From: JAFGNV01 sp964612485
Lineage (GTDB): Bacteria > Chloroflexota > Anaerolineae > 4572-78 > J111
DNA length: 64,000 nucleotides
Reading direction: 5' to 3'
Assembly: GCA_964612485.1 (NCBI GenBank)
Contig: CAZTFF010000013.1
Span: 1-64,000 of the forward strand
The number at the start of each line of letters is the position of its first letter. Positions within the stretch are counted from its first letter, which is position 1. Below the pieces are notes generated by a model. The model did no database searches. It was not told where the DNA came from and saw only the letters and a program-made list of their open reading frames with translations. Below are positions 8,219-16,937 of the stretch, piece by piece. Made by a program: the position numbers and the translations under genes.

Positions 8219-9787
8219 TTATTCAATATAACCCAGCGCGCGGAGCTGCCGGGCAATGTTTTCGTCGTTTTCAATATCCACCGAGGGATTGGCCTGCCAA
8301 TTTTGAGGCTGGCGGGCAATAGATTGGGCCACAAACTGTTTGAGCTTTTTCGACAAATCGGCGGCGCGTTCCGGCTGCTGCCGGCTGAGGTTGATGGTTT
8401 CCGCAGGGTCGGCGGAAAGATCAAATAGTTCATCTTGAACGCCTTCAATGCGGGCCAGTTTGTAGTGATCCTGATACGCCGCCCATCGATTCTGGTGACA
8501 GTGAAACGTTTCGGCCAGGGGTGGGTCCAGCCTGTCCATCAAGTTGACGGCGGTCTGCGGCGGATAGGCCTCCACAAACACGGTGCCCTGTTCGGGATCG
8601 CGGCCCTGGGTGGTTTGGGCCAGGCTGTATTTTTTGACATCCATGGCCGGGCGCTCTTCGGTTTCAAAGACCCGCACGTTGGCAGCGGCCAGGCAGGTGT
8701 GGAAGATACGGCGGGTGGAGACATTCTGGCTAATGCGCTCTCCGGCGGCCAGCCCATCGGGGAATTTGATCATCAGCGGTACGTGAACCAGTTCTTGATA
8801 GGCCACAAAAGAGTGGCCCATAAAGTTATGGTCGCCAATGCCGTCGCCGTGGTCGGCGGCGATGATGGTGAGGGTGTTGTTGGCCCGGCTCAGGTGTTCC
8901 AGCAGTTGGCCGAGCAGGTGATCTTGATAATTCACCTCGGCATCGTAAATATCGTTAAACACAGCGTCTTCCAGTTCGCTCAAGGGTTCGTCTACGGGGA
9001 AGAGCCAGCGATGGGTGTCGGCGTTGTAGGCGCGCAGAATATCGCGCGCTTCCCGGCTTTCTTTGAAATAGGGCATAAATTTATCGATGTGGTCGTCGGG
9101 CGGGCCGTAAGGCATATGGGTTTCCATCAGGTTGAGAAAGACAAAATGAGGATCGCCCGATTTTTCGGCATGTTCCAGAAATTGCCAGGTATCGCGGATG
9201 CTGTTGGCGGTGTGCCCTTTGTAGTTGCCCACTTTAGACCAGGTGCGCACAAACGCCGGATGCAGCGACAGTTGGAACAGCAAATCGGATTGGGCAAAGG
9301 CGTTTTGCACCGGGTAAGATATTTTCCGCAGCTGCTGGGTGTACCATTCCCACGCTTTTTTGAAGGGTTTGGGCAGCCGGTTGGATTGTCCCGGCACCGA
9401 AGGCACCACGCCGCAGTAGTTGTAAAATTTGTCAAAGCCGCGCTTGAGGCCGTTGTTCAACACGCCTACCAGCGGATTGTTGCAAAACCCGGTGGTGCGG
9501 TAGCCGTTCACTTTGAGCAGTTTGGCCAGTGTATCAAAATTGTTACTCAAGCTGCTGTATACTTGCAGGGTTTGGTGAACGGTGGGATATTCGCCGGTGA
9601 ACATGCTGGCGTGGGAGGGGATGGTCCACTGGGCGGCGGAAACCGCGTTGTCAAAGGTGGCGGCCTGCCGGGCGAAATCATCAATATTAGGGGAAGTGTT
9701 GCGATGGTAGCCGTAGGTGGATAGTCGATCTCGCCGGTGGGTGTCTAACACAATGAAAACGATGGTTGGGCGTTTGGGTTGGATCAT
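8219..9787 (-). CDS. Sulfatase-fold (alkaline phosphatase superfamily) enzyme with Thr nucleophile
   Basis: The 522-residue soluble protein has the sulfatase N-terminal fold: the metal-binding Asp in the IVLD strand (residue 15), the nucleophile loop W-T-I-P-S-H-A-S at 54-61 and the second metal site AADHGDGIGDH. Where FGly-sulfatases have Cys or Ser in C/S-x-P-x-R, this enzyme has Thr55, and His replaces the Arg. It therefore probably acts as a phosphodiesterase, phosphonate hydrolase or phosphoryl transferase rather than a sulfatase. No signal peptide is evident. It sits between a phosphodiesterase-like gene and lgt in one strand run, which suggests work on membrane lipid headgroups or a surface polymer, but that is inference. 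Confidence 0.82.
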   Translation of the reverse strand: MIQPKRPTIVFIVLDTHRRDRLSTYGYHRNTSPNIDDFARQAATFDNAVSAAQWTIPSHASMFTGEYPTVHQTLQVYSSLSNNFDTLAKLLKVNGYRTTGFCNNPLVGVLNNGLKRGFDKFYNYCGVVPSVPGQSNRLPKPFKKAWEWYTQQLRKISYPVQNAFAQSDLLFQLSLHPAFVRTWSKVGNYKGHTANSIRDTWQFLEHAEKSGDPHFVFLNLMETHMPYGPPDDHIDKFMPYFKESREARDILRAYNADTHRWLFPVDEPLSELEDAVFNDIYDAEVNYQDHLLGQLLEHLSRANNTLTIIAADHGDGIGDHNFMGHSFVAYQELVHVPLMIKFPDGLAAGERISQNVSTRRIFHTCLAAANVRVFETEERPAMDVKKYSLAQTTQGRDPEQGTVFVEAYPPQTAVNLMDRLDPPLAETFHCHQNRWAAYQDHYKLARIEGVQDELFDLSADPAETINLSRQQPERAADLSKKLKQFVAQSIARQPQNWQANPSVDIENDENIARQLRALGYIE

Positions 9788-9907
9788 AAACTATGTAACC
9801 TTTATTAGAGTGAGTGCGGAAAGTTTAGCTTAGTTGGAAAATAGTGGCAAATTGCCTGGATTTATGTAACTATTCATGACGTGTCATTTCAAGTCGTCAA
9901 TGCGTGA

Positions 9908-11329
9908 TTATACTGCAATAACTTTGCCCTGCATATCGTTTGGCACAGACTGGCCCATCAGGCTTAGAATAGTGGGCGCAATGTCCATCAATTGTAGCCC
10001 GGCGAGTTGTTTGCCGTGGAGATTCTGTTTGGGATCGTAATAGATAATCATGCCATCCTGGGCGTGGTTGGCGTCGTCGGGGCCGGTGTCGTTTTCAAAG
10101 GTGAAGACATCGGCGTGGCCCAAACTGCCCACCGAACGCCAGTGCAGGTTGCCAAAATATATGATGAGATCGGAGGGCACGTTGCGGACGTCGCGGTAAA
10201 TCTCTTCCGGTTTATAGCTGATGGTGTTGAGCGGTCTGCCGTCGGGGTCGGTGAGATCGGCCAGTTTTTGGGCAATTTCGTTGCGGACGTTTTCCACCTC
10301 GTCCGGGGGAATTAATCCCTGCGGCTCGCGCCCCTGGATATTCAGCCACAAGCGGCCATAGTATCCGCCGGCGCCCCAGGCCGTGGTTTTTTCCCAATCA
10401 ACCTCTAAATCTTCAAAACGCTTGAGTTCCCCGCTGGGAAGGTTGTCTTTGAACACCAGGTAGCCCTCGCGGTGCAGCCATTGGTTGAGGCAAAAACCGC
10501 CATCCATTCGTTTGGCCCCGTGGTCGGAAACCACCAGCACCACGGTATCCTCATCCACAGCTTCCAGCAGGCCGGCAATTTCCCGATCCAGATACTGGTA
10601 ATACTCTTTGATGGCAAATTCAAATTTGTTACCCGGCTCAAATTGGCGGTGTTGGGGATCGTGGAATTTCCAGAAACCGTGGTGGATCCGGTCGACGCCC
10701 ATTTCCACCACCATAAAAAAGTCCCACGCTTTTTCGCGGATGAGATAGTTCAGCACTTTAAAGCGTTTTCCGGTCATTTCGTAAATTTGCTGGAGCAGGT
10801 TGTCTTTGTCGTCGGTGCGGAAATTGCGTACGTCAACCTCATAGTCGCGGCCATCCAGCAGCCGGTTGATCTCGTAGCGCAGCTCGTTGGGGTGGGTAAA
10901 TTGCTTTTGGGTGGTGGGTGTCAGAAAACTGCTGATGAGATGGCCGTTGATGGGTTTGATGGGATATGTTTGCGGCACGCCCACCACGATGCTTTGCTTG
11001 CCGGCCTCGCCCAGCAGCTCCCAGACCCGTTTTTCTTTGACCGCCGTGCCGGTGGCAATGGTCATATTGTGATAGGAGTGATCTTTGCGGTTGCGAAAGC
11101 CGTAAAACCCTAAAACACCGGGGTCCTTGCCGGAGAGCATCGAACTCCATGCGGGCACGGTGATACAGGGGATCGAACTGGTGAGCGGGCCATAGGCGCC
11201 GCCGTCCATCAGTTTGCGGAAGGTGGGCAGGTCATCGCGCCATTGATCGAACACCAACGAAGGTTCGGCGCAATCCAGGCCAATTACCAAAACTTTGCGG
11301 CTTTTTTTCTTGCGGAAGAAGTTGAACAT
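9908..11329 (-). CDS. Type I phosphodiesterase / nucleotide pyrophosphatase-like protein
   Basis: This 473-residue protein belongs to the alkaline phosphatase superfamily. The first metal-binding Asp is at residue 19 (VIGLD), the nucleophile is Thr57 in I-T-V-P-A-W-S-S, and later metal ligands appear in DRIHHGFW and VVSDHGAKRM. This pattern fits the type I phosphodiesterase family, which cleaves phosphodiester bonds in nucleotides, lipids or polymers. The start is basic (FFRKKKSRK) without a clear signal peptide. It is flanked on the same strand by lgt copy 2 (93 nt upstream) and a second superfamily member (120 nt downstream). Substrate unknown. Confidence 0.83.
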   Translation of the reverse strand: MFNFFRKKKSRKVLVIGLDCAEPSLVFDQWRDDLPTFRKLMDGGAYGPLTSSIPCITVPAWSSMLSGKDPGVLGFYGFRNRKDHSYHNMTIATGTAVKEKRVWELLGEAGKQSIVVGVPQTYPIKPINGHLISSFLTPTTQKQFTHPNELRYEINRLLDGRDYEVDVRNFRTDDKDNLLQQIYEMTGKRFKVLNYLIREKAWDFFMVVEMGVDRIHHGFWKFHDPQHRQFEPGNKFEFAIKEYYQYLDREIAGLLEAVDEDTVVLVVSDHGAKRMDGGFCLNQWLHREGYLVFKDNLPSGELKRFEDLEVDWEKTTAWGAGGYYGRLWLNIQGREPQGLIPPDEVENVRNEIAQKLADLTDPDGRPLNTISYKPEEIYRDVRNVPSDLIIYFGNLHWRSVGSLGHADVFTFENDTGPDDANHAQDGMIIYYDPKQNLHGKQLAGLQLMDIAPTILSLMGQSVPNDMQGKVIAV

Positions 11330-11422
11330 AAAGCCCTCTCTCTATTCAATGATTACAAATAAGTGACGAGTGAGGAGTGACGAGTTGACAATGATCCATT
11401 GTTCATTCTTAATTCTTCATTG

Positions 11423-12346
11423 TTATTTCGGCGGGCGGCGCTTTTGGGGCTGGGACGCCGGATGGGTGATCGGGCTGGTGGCCAGGTGGGGATTGCGGCG
11501 GCGGTAAACCATCAGGCCGATGCCGGTCAAGATCAACAGAATGCTGACCAGTTGGGCCACGGGAATGCCGCCGGCGGTCCAGGCGTCGGGGCGCAGGCTT
11601 TCGATGAGCAACCGTCCCAGCGGGTACCAGATCAAATAGAGCGATGTCACATCGCCATCAAGCAATTTATCATAATATTTTCGCGCCACCCACATGATCA
11701 GCGCAAACCCTATCAAATTCCAGAGCGATTCATATAAAAACAGCGGGTGGAAGGTGGTGGTCAACGGAAAAGCGGTCAGATCGTTGTAGGGCGGGATGCG
11801 CTGGTTGACTTCGGTGATGAGAATACCCCAGGGCAGATCGGTGGGCGGGCCGTAGAGTTCCTGGTTAAAATAATTGCCCCAGCGGCCAGTGGCCTGGGCC
11901 AGCAGCATGCCGGGCGCAACGATATCGAGCCAGCGCCACAGGTTCAGTTTGTGGCGGTAAGTGTAGATCAAAATCCCCAGTACGCCGCCCAGAATAGCCC
12001 CAAAAATGCCGATACCGCCCTGCCAGATCAGCAGCGCGGTGGGAAACGGCACGGCAGCGCCAAACAGGTTGAGCGTGGTAAAGGGGTGCTCGATAAAATA
12101 GTAGGCAAATCCCCGGCTCGATCCGGCGGGCGAGGACAGCACGTGATACAAGCGCGCGCCAATGATGCCCAGGATCAAACACCAGATCAGAATATTCCAG
12201 ACGTGTTCCGGGTCTTCCCGGCGACGTTTGGCCTCCAGCGTGGCAATATAGGCGGCGGCCAACGCGCCCACTACAATCAAAAGACCATACCAGCGTATGG
12301 CCAGCGGCCCGAATTGGAACAAAATCGGATCACTTGGTGATGGCAT
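11423..12346 (-). CDS. lgt: Prolipoprotein diacylglyceryl transferase (copy 2)
   Basis: This second Lgt has 307 residues, with IRWYGLLIVVG at the N-terminus and the signature GRWGNYFNQELYGPP near residue 155. It has about seven hydrophobic helices and a Pro/Lys-rich tail. It is the first gene of the minus-strand run lgt - phosphodiesterase - sulfatase-fold - lgt - SelW-like. The active-site Arg, Asn and Glu of the signature are kept, so both copies look functional. Two Lgt enzymes could serve different prolipoproteins or lipids. The gap to the next gene contains tandem GAGTGACGAG-like low-complexity sequence. Confidence 0.92.
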   Translation of the reverse strand: MPSPSDPILFQFGPLAIRWYGLLIVVGALAAAYIATLEAKRRREDPEHVWNILIWCLILGIIGARLYHVLSSPAGSSRGFAYYFIEHPFTTLNLFGAAVPFPTALLIWQGGIGIFGAILGGVLGILIYTYRHKLNLWRWLDIVAPGMLLAQATGRWGNYFNQELYGPPTDLPWGILITEVNQRIPPYNDLTAFPLTTTFHPLFLYESLWNLIGFALIMWVARKYYDKLLDGDVTSLYLIWYPLGRLLIESLRPDAWTAGGIPVAQLVSILLILTGIGLMVYRRRNPHLATSPITHPASQPQKRRPPK

Positions 12347-12526
12347 GGTGCCTCCTCATTCCTGAAGATTCCCTGGTCCAAAAGGGGTTGTATTATAACA
12401 TACTCTCACGTATAATCACAATAATATTTTACCGGACATGGCAATCGGCTTTTGTAAGGATTGTTACCTACCTCAGCCGGCAGGTATGTTAGAATCAGTT
12501 CATAACTTGAAAAGGATAAGGTAGGT

Positions 12527-12787
12527 ATGACCTCGACATTAAAGATATTTGTTGCCAAAGATTGCCCCGGTTGCTCGGAAGCGCAGGCCATTGCGCTGCG
12601 CATAACGCAGAATTATCCCCACTTGAACGTTGAAGTTGTTGATATCAACAACGCTGCCGCGGTGATCCCTGAACGTGTTTTTGCTACGCCTACGTACGTC
12701 TTAGATGATCGGATTGTATCGCTGGGTAATCCCGGCCCCGATGATATTGCGCAATGGGTCACTGAAATGAGCCGCCGGCAGCGCTAA
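12527..12787 (+). CDS. Small thioredoxin/glutaredoxin-like protein
   Basis: This 86-residue protein has a thioredoxin fold with the redox motif C-P-G-C at residues 13-16 after the first beta strand, and a later cis-Pro segment FATPTYV. These are the features of glutaredoxin-like thiol-disulfide proteins. The conserved DDRIVSLGNPG segment follows. It is cytoplasmic, with no signal peptide. The gene ends 10 nt before the Crp/Fnr-type regulator, so the two are probably cotranscribed; a redox input to that regulator is possible but not shown. Confidence 0.8.
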   Translation: MTSTLKIFVAKDCPGCSEAQAIALRITQNYPHLNVEVVDINNAAAVIPERVFATPTYVLDDRIVSLGNPGPDDIAQWVTEMSRRQR

Positions 12788-12797
12788 CAGGTGACAA

Positions 12798-13475
12798 ATG
12801 ATCGTAGACGCTAACCAAAAAATTGAATATCTCCGCATGGTAGACATTTTTCAAGATCTTTCCCGGGCTGAAATGAAAGAAATGGACCGCACCACCACCA
12901 TGAGTACCTGTCAAGCGGGGAAAATCTTCTACCAGCCCGAAGATACCAGCGAGGTGCTGTTCATCCTCAAAAAAGGGCGGGTGCAGCTTTATCGGATTTC
13001 GCCGGAAGGTAAAAAACTGGTGGTGGACACCATCGAAGCGGGTTCTATTTTTGGCGAAATGGCCATCATCGGCCAGCAGATGCACAATACCTTTGCCGAA
13101 TCGCTGGAAGAGTGCCTGCTGTGCGTAATGAGCCGCCACGATGTGGAGCGGCTGATTCTGAGCAAACCCTCTGTGGCCCTCCGCATTATGGACCTGATGG
13201 CCAACCGGCTGCGCGAAGCAGAGGCCCGCATGGAAGATATGGCCTTCAAGAGCATCCCCGCGCGCCTGGCCGCGCTATTGCTGCGCCTGCGTGAGAACCA
13301 GGGCGATAAGATCTTTGGCTACAGCCATCAGGACCTGGCCGACGCCGTAGGCACGTACCGCGAGACCACCACTCAAACCCTCAACAAATTCAAAGCGGAC
13401 AAGCTCATCAGCATTGGCCGCAAGCGCATCGACATCCTTAATGCCGATGGACTGGAACTTTTGGCCGCTGATTGA
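12798..13475 (+). CDS. Crp/Fnr family transcriptional regulator
   Basis: The 225-residue protein has an N-terminal cyclic-nucleotide-binding beta-barrel (about 15-130, with the GSIFGEMAIIG turn), a dimerisation helix and a C-terminal winged helix-turn-helix around YSHQDLADAVGTYRETTT. Length and order are normal for Crp/Fnr. The FGEMA motif resembles the cAMP phosphate-binding cassette (FGE.AL), but the following R-S/T pair is not obvious, so the ligand is uncertain. There is no N-terminal Cys cluster like that of Fnr. It follows the thiol-redox gene by 10 nt with an AGGTGA ribosome-binding site, and precedes the partner-switching genes. Confidence 0.9.
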   Translation: MIVDANQKIEYLRMVDIFQDLSRAEMKEMDRTTTMSTCQAGKIFYQPEDTSEVLFILKKGRVQLYRISPEGKKLVVDTIEAGSIFGEMAIIGQQMHNTFAESLEECLLCVMSRHDVERLILSKPSVALRIMDLMANRLREAEARMEDMAFKSIPARLAALLLRLRENQGDKIFGYSHQDLADAVGTYRETTTQTLNKFKADKLISIGRKRIDILNADGLELLAAD

Positions 13476-13505
13476 GTCTCCCCCCTGCCCTCCACAACAA
13501 AAATA

Positions 13506-13514
13506 TGGTATAAT
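13506..13514 (+). promoter_or_regulatory. Extended -10 promoter of the RsbU-like operon
   Basis: TGG-TATAAT is a perfect extended -10 element (TGnTATAAT) in the gap between the Crp/Fnr gene and the PP2C/HATPase gene, about 55 nt before its start codon. There is no good -35, as is usual for extended -10 promoters. Confidence 0.55.
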
Positions 13515-13569
13515 AAGGGCTAAGATTTGTGTAAACAAACTTCTAGCTTTTATGGGGCCATAATCACCG

Positions 13570-15642
13570 TTGACAATTGATCTGGCGACGCCTCAGAAAC
13601 TCAATTTATTCAATCACTTTATCCAACGCTGGCAGAAAATTGTGGGGAGCAAAATAGTATTCCTGTCCCCCAAAGGGAAGGTAGTGGCCGGCTCAAACGG
13701 ACTCCCCTCCCATCAATGGGGCGATCTCATTGAACAATCCTCGCTCGATACTGACTCTACTTTTTTGACGTACGACCATCAAACGATATTTATCACCCCC
13801 CTGATAACCAGCCACCAACAAACCATCGGGTATTTGCTGGCGCTGGATGTTGACGAGCGTATGAGACCGCTCCTTGAGTGGGGCAGCGAAATATTGACCG
13901 GACGCCTTACCGATGAACTGGCCTTGCAGGATATGACCGATGAATTGATCGGCGCCTGGGACCAACTTGAATTGGTCTACCGCGTGACCCAAAGTTTGAC
14001 CATTACCTCGGACCTGATCGCCACACTGCACTCCATTTTACAGGAAATTCGTAAAGTGGTAGACACCGAAAACGGATTTATTTTGCTCAATCAATCCGAT
14101 ACCCTGGAATGTGTCTCCTGCACAGACGATATTAGCCGGGATATTGGCCACGAAATACTGCTGGATAACCTCATTGCCCAAAACAATGTGGTTTTATATA
14201 ACACGCCAACAGCCTGCCGCGAAATCTGGCCCGACGCCCCGACTTATGTGGAAAATATGCTGGCCACGCCCCTGCCTATTCTGGACGAAGAAGATACAAA
14301 AGTTGCCCTGGGGTTGATTAACAAAGCCAACAAAAATTTTACCGCCGGCGATGTTAAACTTTTAGCAGCCCTGGCCCAGCAGGTGGGCGCAATCATCAAA
14401 AACTTTCTGACTCATCAACGGATCATTGTGGAAGAGCGTTTGAGCCGCGAGTTGGAAATTGCCGCCGAAATCCAGGAGAGCTTCTTGCCCACCCAACTGC
14501 CGCAGATGGGCGGTATTTCTATTGCGGTGGTGTCTATTCCCGCCTCGGAGGTGGGCGGCGATTTTTATGATTTTATCACCGTAGACGAGCGAAACCTGAC
14601 GCTGGTTATTGGCGATGTAGCCGGCAAAGGGATTCCGGCGGCGATGCTGACCTCCGTTACCCGCACCATGCTGCGGGTTGAAGCCATGCGCGGCGAAGCC
14701 CCCCACGCTATTATCGACCAGGCCAACAACGTGCTGTACCAGGATTTAAGCCGCATCGATTCCTTTGCCACCGTTTTTGTGGCCGCTATCGATACCTACG
14801 CCGGAACACTCAACTACGCCAGCGCCGGCCATACACCCGGAATTCTCTGGCGCGCCCAAAGCCGCGCCACCGAACAATTGCGGGCCACCTCGCCCCCCAT
14901 CGGTATCTACGGCTACCGCAGCGAAATTATGGAAACCGTGCAGCTTTATCCCGGCGATACGCTGGTGCTGTACACCGATGGCATCACCGAGGCGCAAGCC
15001 CCCAACGGCAACTTGTTTGGCTTGAACCGGCTGATCTACCTCATCGAATCGCGGGCCAACGAATCGCCGGAACAGTTGCAACAGGCCATCCAGGCCGAAA
15101 TATCCAACTTCCGCCGGGATGCCCACGGGCGGGATGATGTCACCTTGCTTATTATCAAAATGTTGCCCGAATCAAAAATGAGGCTGCCCCAGAACATCTC
15201 CACCATCATTAAAACAGAAGATTTTTCCTGTCCGGCGGATGTAAAATATTTAGGGGAAATATCTCAAAAAATCACTTCCCTGTGCCGCCAGTTACCCGCG
15301 TTACCGGCCAACCCCCACGCCAATGATTTTATCTATCAGGTTGAATTAGCTATTTCAGAAATCTGCACCAACATTATCAAACACGCCTACGGCAGCATTC
15401 AAGGCGATATTGACTGCCAGATCACCCTGTTGAACAACGGCATACAGTTAGATTTTTACGATACCGGCAAGAGTTTTAACCCTAATACAATCCCCTCTCC
15501 CAAGGCCGATCCCCATCAACTGGAAGAAGGCGGTTACGGATTGCACATTGTGCGCCAAATTATGGACGTTGTCTCTTATGAACACGACACAGAAAATGGG
15601 AACAATCACTGGCATCTCTTAAAGTTATTGCCCCCTTCGTAA
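13570..15642 (+). CDS. PP2C (SpoIIE/RsbU-type) phosphatase fused to an anti-sigma-factor ATPase
   Basis: The 690-residue protein contains, in order: an N-terminal sensory region, a GAF-like domain (about 140-285), a coiled linker with the typical AAEIQESFLPTQ motif, a PP2C/SpoIIE phosphatase domain (about 300-535; EVGGDFYDF, GDVAGKGIPAAM, GHTPGIL, TDGITEA, GRDDVTLL) and a C-terminal RsbW/SpoIIAB-type GHKL ATPase (about 560-690; EICTNIIKHAYG, DTGKSF, GGYGLHIV). One chain thus combines the phosphatase that reactivates STAS antagonists and the kinase that inactivates them. Two STAS genes follow directly. The start is a TTG at 13570 with a weak ribosome-binding site; an in-frame ATG at 13552 is cut off by a stop, so the exact start is uncertain. 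Confidence 0.88.
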   Translation: MTIDLATPQKLNLFNHFIQRWQKIVGSKIVFLSPKGKVVAGSNGLPSHQWGDLIEQSSLDTDSTFLTYDHQTIFITPLITSHQQTIGYLLALDVDERMRPLLEWGSEILTGRLTDELALQDMTDELIGAWDQLELVYRVTQSLTITSDLIATLHSILQEIRKVVDTENGFILLNQSDTLECVSCTDDISRDIGHEILLDNLIAQNNVVLYNTPTACREIWPDAPTYVENMLATPLPILDEEDTKVALGLINKANKNFTAGDVKLLAALAQQVGAIIKNFLTHQRIIVEERLSRELEIAAEIQESFLPTQLPQMGGISIAVVSIPASEVGGDFYDFITVDERNLTLVIGDVAGKGIPAAMLTSVTRTMLRVEAMRGEAPHAIIDQANNVLYQDLSRIDSFATVFVAAIDTYAGTLNYASAGHTPGILWRAQSRATEQLRATSPPIGIYGYRSEIMETVQLYPGDTLVLYTDGITEAQAPNGNLFGLNRLIYLIESRANESPEQLQQAIQAEISNFRRDAHGRDDVTLLIIKMLPESKMRLPQNISTIIKTEDFSCPADVKYLGEISQKITSLCRQLPALPANPHANDFIYQVELAISEICTNIIKHAYGSIQGDIDCQITLLNNGIQLDFYDTGKSFNPNTIPSPKADPHQLEEGGYGLHIVRQIMDVVSYEHDTENGNNHWHLLKLLPPS

Positions 15643-15742
15643 AAACTTAAACAGCACACTGTAAATTGCTTCATCTTTCTTTAATGGTTACAATATGACA
15701 ATGAAGCCTTTCCCACATCTTTAGCGTAGCTGGAGGAAATCA

Positions 15743-16087
15743 ATGGAAATCTCAACCAATTCTGTAACACCTGCCATAAGCATTGTCTCATTCAACGGCG
15801 CCCTCAATGCCCGTTCGGCAGAAGAAGCAAAACAAACCTTTAGAGATCTGGTAGATCAAGGGGTCACTCAAGTTGTGGTCGATTTGCAAGAGGTCCCGTT
15901 TATCGACAGTTCCGGCCTGGCCGCCCTGGTATCGGGGCTAAAAACTCTGGGCGGCGAGTCTACCAACCTTAAACTGGCTGCGCCCCAATCACAGGCCCGG
16001 CTGCTGTTTGAATTGACCATGTTTGACCGGGTCTTTGAAATTCACGATAGTGTAGACGACGCCAAGAACAGCTTGGAAGAAGCGTAA
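15743..16087 (+). CDS. STAS-domain anti-sigma-factor antagonist (copy 1)
   Basis: This 114-residue single-domain STAS protein resembles RsbV/SpoIIAA. The key motif VPFIDSSGLAALVSG has the phosphorylatable Ser pair at the start of helix 2. A GGAGGAAA ribosome-binding site supports the start. It is the expected substrate of the upstream phosphatase/kinase fusion: when dephosphorylated it would capture the anti-sigma ATPase and free the target. A second STAS gene follows after 9 nt. Confidence 0.9.
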   Translation: MEISTNSVTPAISIVSFNGALNARSAEEAKQTFRDLVDQGVTQVVVDLQEVPFIDSSGLAALVSGLKTLGGESTNLKLAAPQSQARLLFELTMFDRVFEIHDSVDDAKNSLEEA

Positions 16088-16096
16088 AAGACGGGC

Positions 16097-16438
16097 ATGA
16101 TGGATATACTTTCCCAAACCCTTGAGGGCAATATTATACTGCTGCGCCTCAACGGGCGGCTTGACGCAACAACAAGCCCGCAGGTGCGCGAGACCCTGCA
16201 AACCTTACTGGAACAAGACCGACCCAAAATAATTATTGATCTCCAAGATGTGCCGTTTATTGATAGTTCGGGATTAGCTTCACTGGTATCCGGCTTGCGT
16301 ATGGCCCGCGAAAAAGACGGAATTATTGCCCTGAGCGCCATTCAACCGCAGGCGCAAACCGTTTTCCGGTTGACCATGCTGGATCGTATTTTTCCCATTC
16401 ATCCCACCTCTGCCGAGGCCCAACAAAGTCTGGTTTAG
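16097..16438 (+). CDS. STAS-domain anti-sigma-factor antagonist (copy 2)
   Basis: This 113-residue STAS protein is a clear paralogue of its neighbour and shares the VPFIDSSGLASLVSG motif. The sequence otherwise differs enough to suggest a distinct partner or a graded response. The start may be 16097 or the adjacent ATG at 16100. It sits 9 nt after copy 1 and 22 nt before the receiver gene. Confidence 0.9.
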   Translation: MMDILSQTLEGNIILLRLNGRLDATTSPQVRETLQTLLEQDRPKIIIDLQDVPFIDSSGLASLVSGLRMAREKDGIIALSAIQPQAQTVFRLTMLDRIFPIHPTSAEAQQSLV

Positions 16439-16460
16439 TTAATGCTGAGGGAGAAAAACG

Positions 16461-16844
16461 GTGGCGGCCACAATCTTAATTATTGACGATGCAGTCCATA
16501 TCCGGCGTCTGGTAGCCAGAATGTTAGAGCAATCCGGCTTTAAAACCTTGCAGGCGGAAGATGGCCTGGAAGGGCTGAACCTCTTACGAGAACATAAACC
16601 GGATGTGGTAACTTGCGATATTTCAATGCCGTTGATGGACGGTTATCAATTTTTGGTTGCGGCCAAAAAAGACCCGGAAACCCGGCATATTCCAATTATT
16701 GTAGTTACCGCCATCGGCCAGGAAGATGAAGTGGCGAAAGCCAACGCCATGGGGGCCGATGCCTACCTGACCAAACCCTTCAGCTCCAGCAATTTAATTG
16801 AAACCATCCACAGCCAACTTAAAAGCGAACAGGCTCAAGGGTAG
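16461..16844 (+). CDS. Single-domain response regulator
   Basis: This 127-residue CheY-like receiver has the acidic pair in ILIIDD (8-9), the phospho-acceptor Asp in VVTCDISMP (near residue 53), the Thr in VVTAIG and the Lys in YLTKPF. There is no output domain, so it acts through protein contact. It is the last gene of the phosphatase-STAS-STAS run and could feed two-component signals into the partner switch. It starts with GTG after a GAGGGAG site. A bidirectional terminator follows. Confidence 0.9.
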   Translation: MAATILIIDDAVHIRRLVARMLEQSGFKTLQAEDGLEGLNLLREHKPDVVTCDISMPLMDGYQFLVAAKKDPETRHIPIIVVTAIGQEDEVAKANAMGADAYLTKPFSSSNLIETIHSQLKSEQAQG

Positions 16845-16875
16845 TTTTGGATCACGTTGTGAAAATGAAAAAATA

Positions 16876-16905
16876 AAAAGACCGGACAGATGTCCGGTCT
16901 TTTTT
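16876..16905. terminator. Bidirectional intrinsic terminator
   Basis: AAAAGACCGGACA and TGTCCGGTCTTTT form a 13-bp stem around a GA loop, with T-runs on both strands. It separates the convergent receiver gene and clpC. Confidence 0.88.
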
Positions 16906-16937
16906 GTTTGTTTTGCTCTCTTTTTTGACGTTTCAGG

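Noticed and set aside
8219..9787. Annotation as a true sulfatase
   Set aside because: The C/S-x-P-x-R maturation motif is absent (T-I-P-S-H), so formylglycine-dependent sulfate ester hydrolysis is unlikely.
11340..11420. Possible CRISPR-like or tandem array (GAGTGACGAG repeats) after lgt copy 2
   Set aside because: The units are short, overlapping and without unique spacers; it is low-complexity intergenic sequence.
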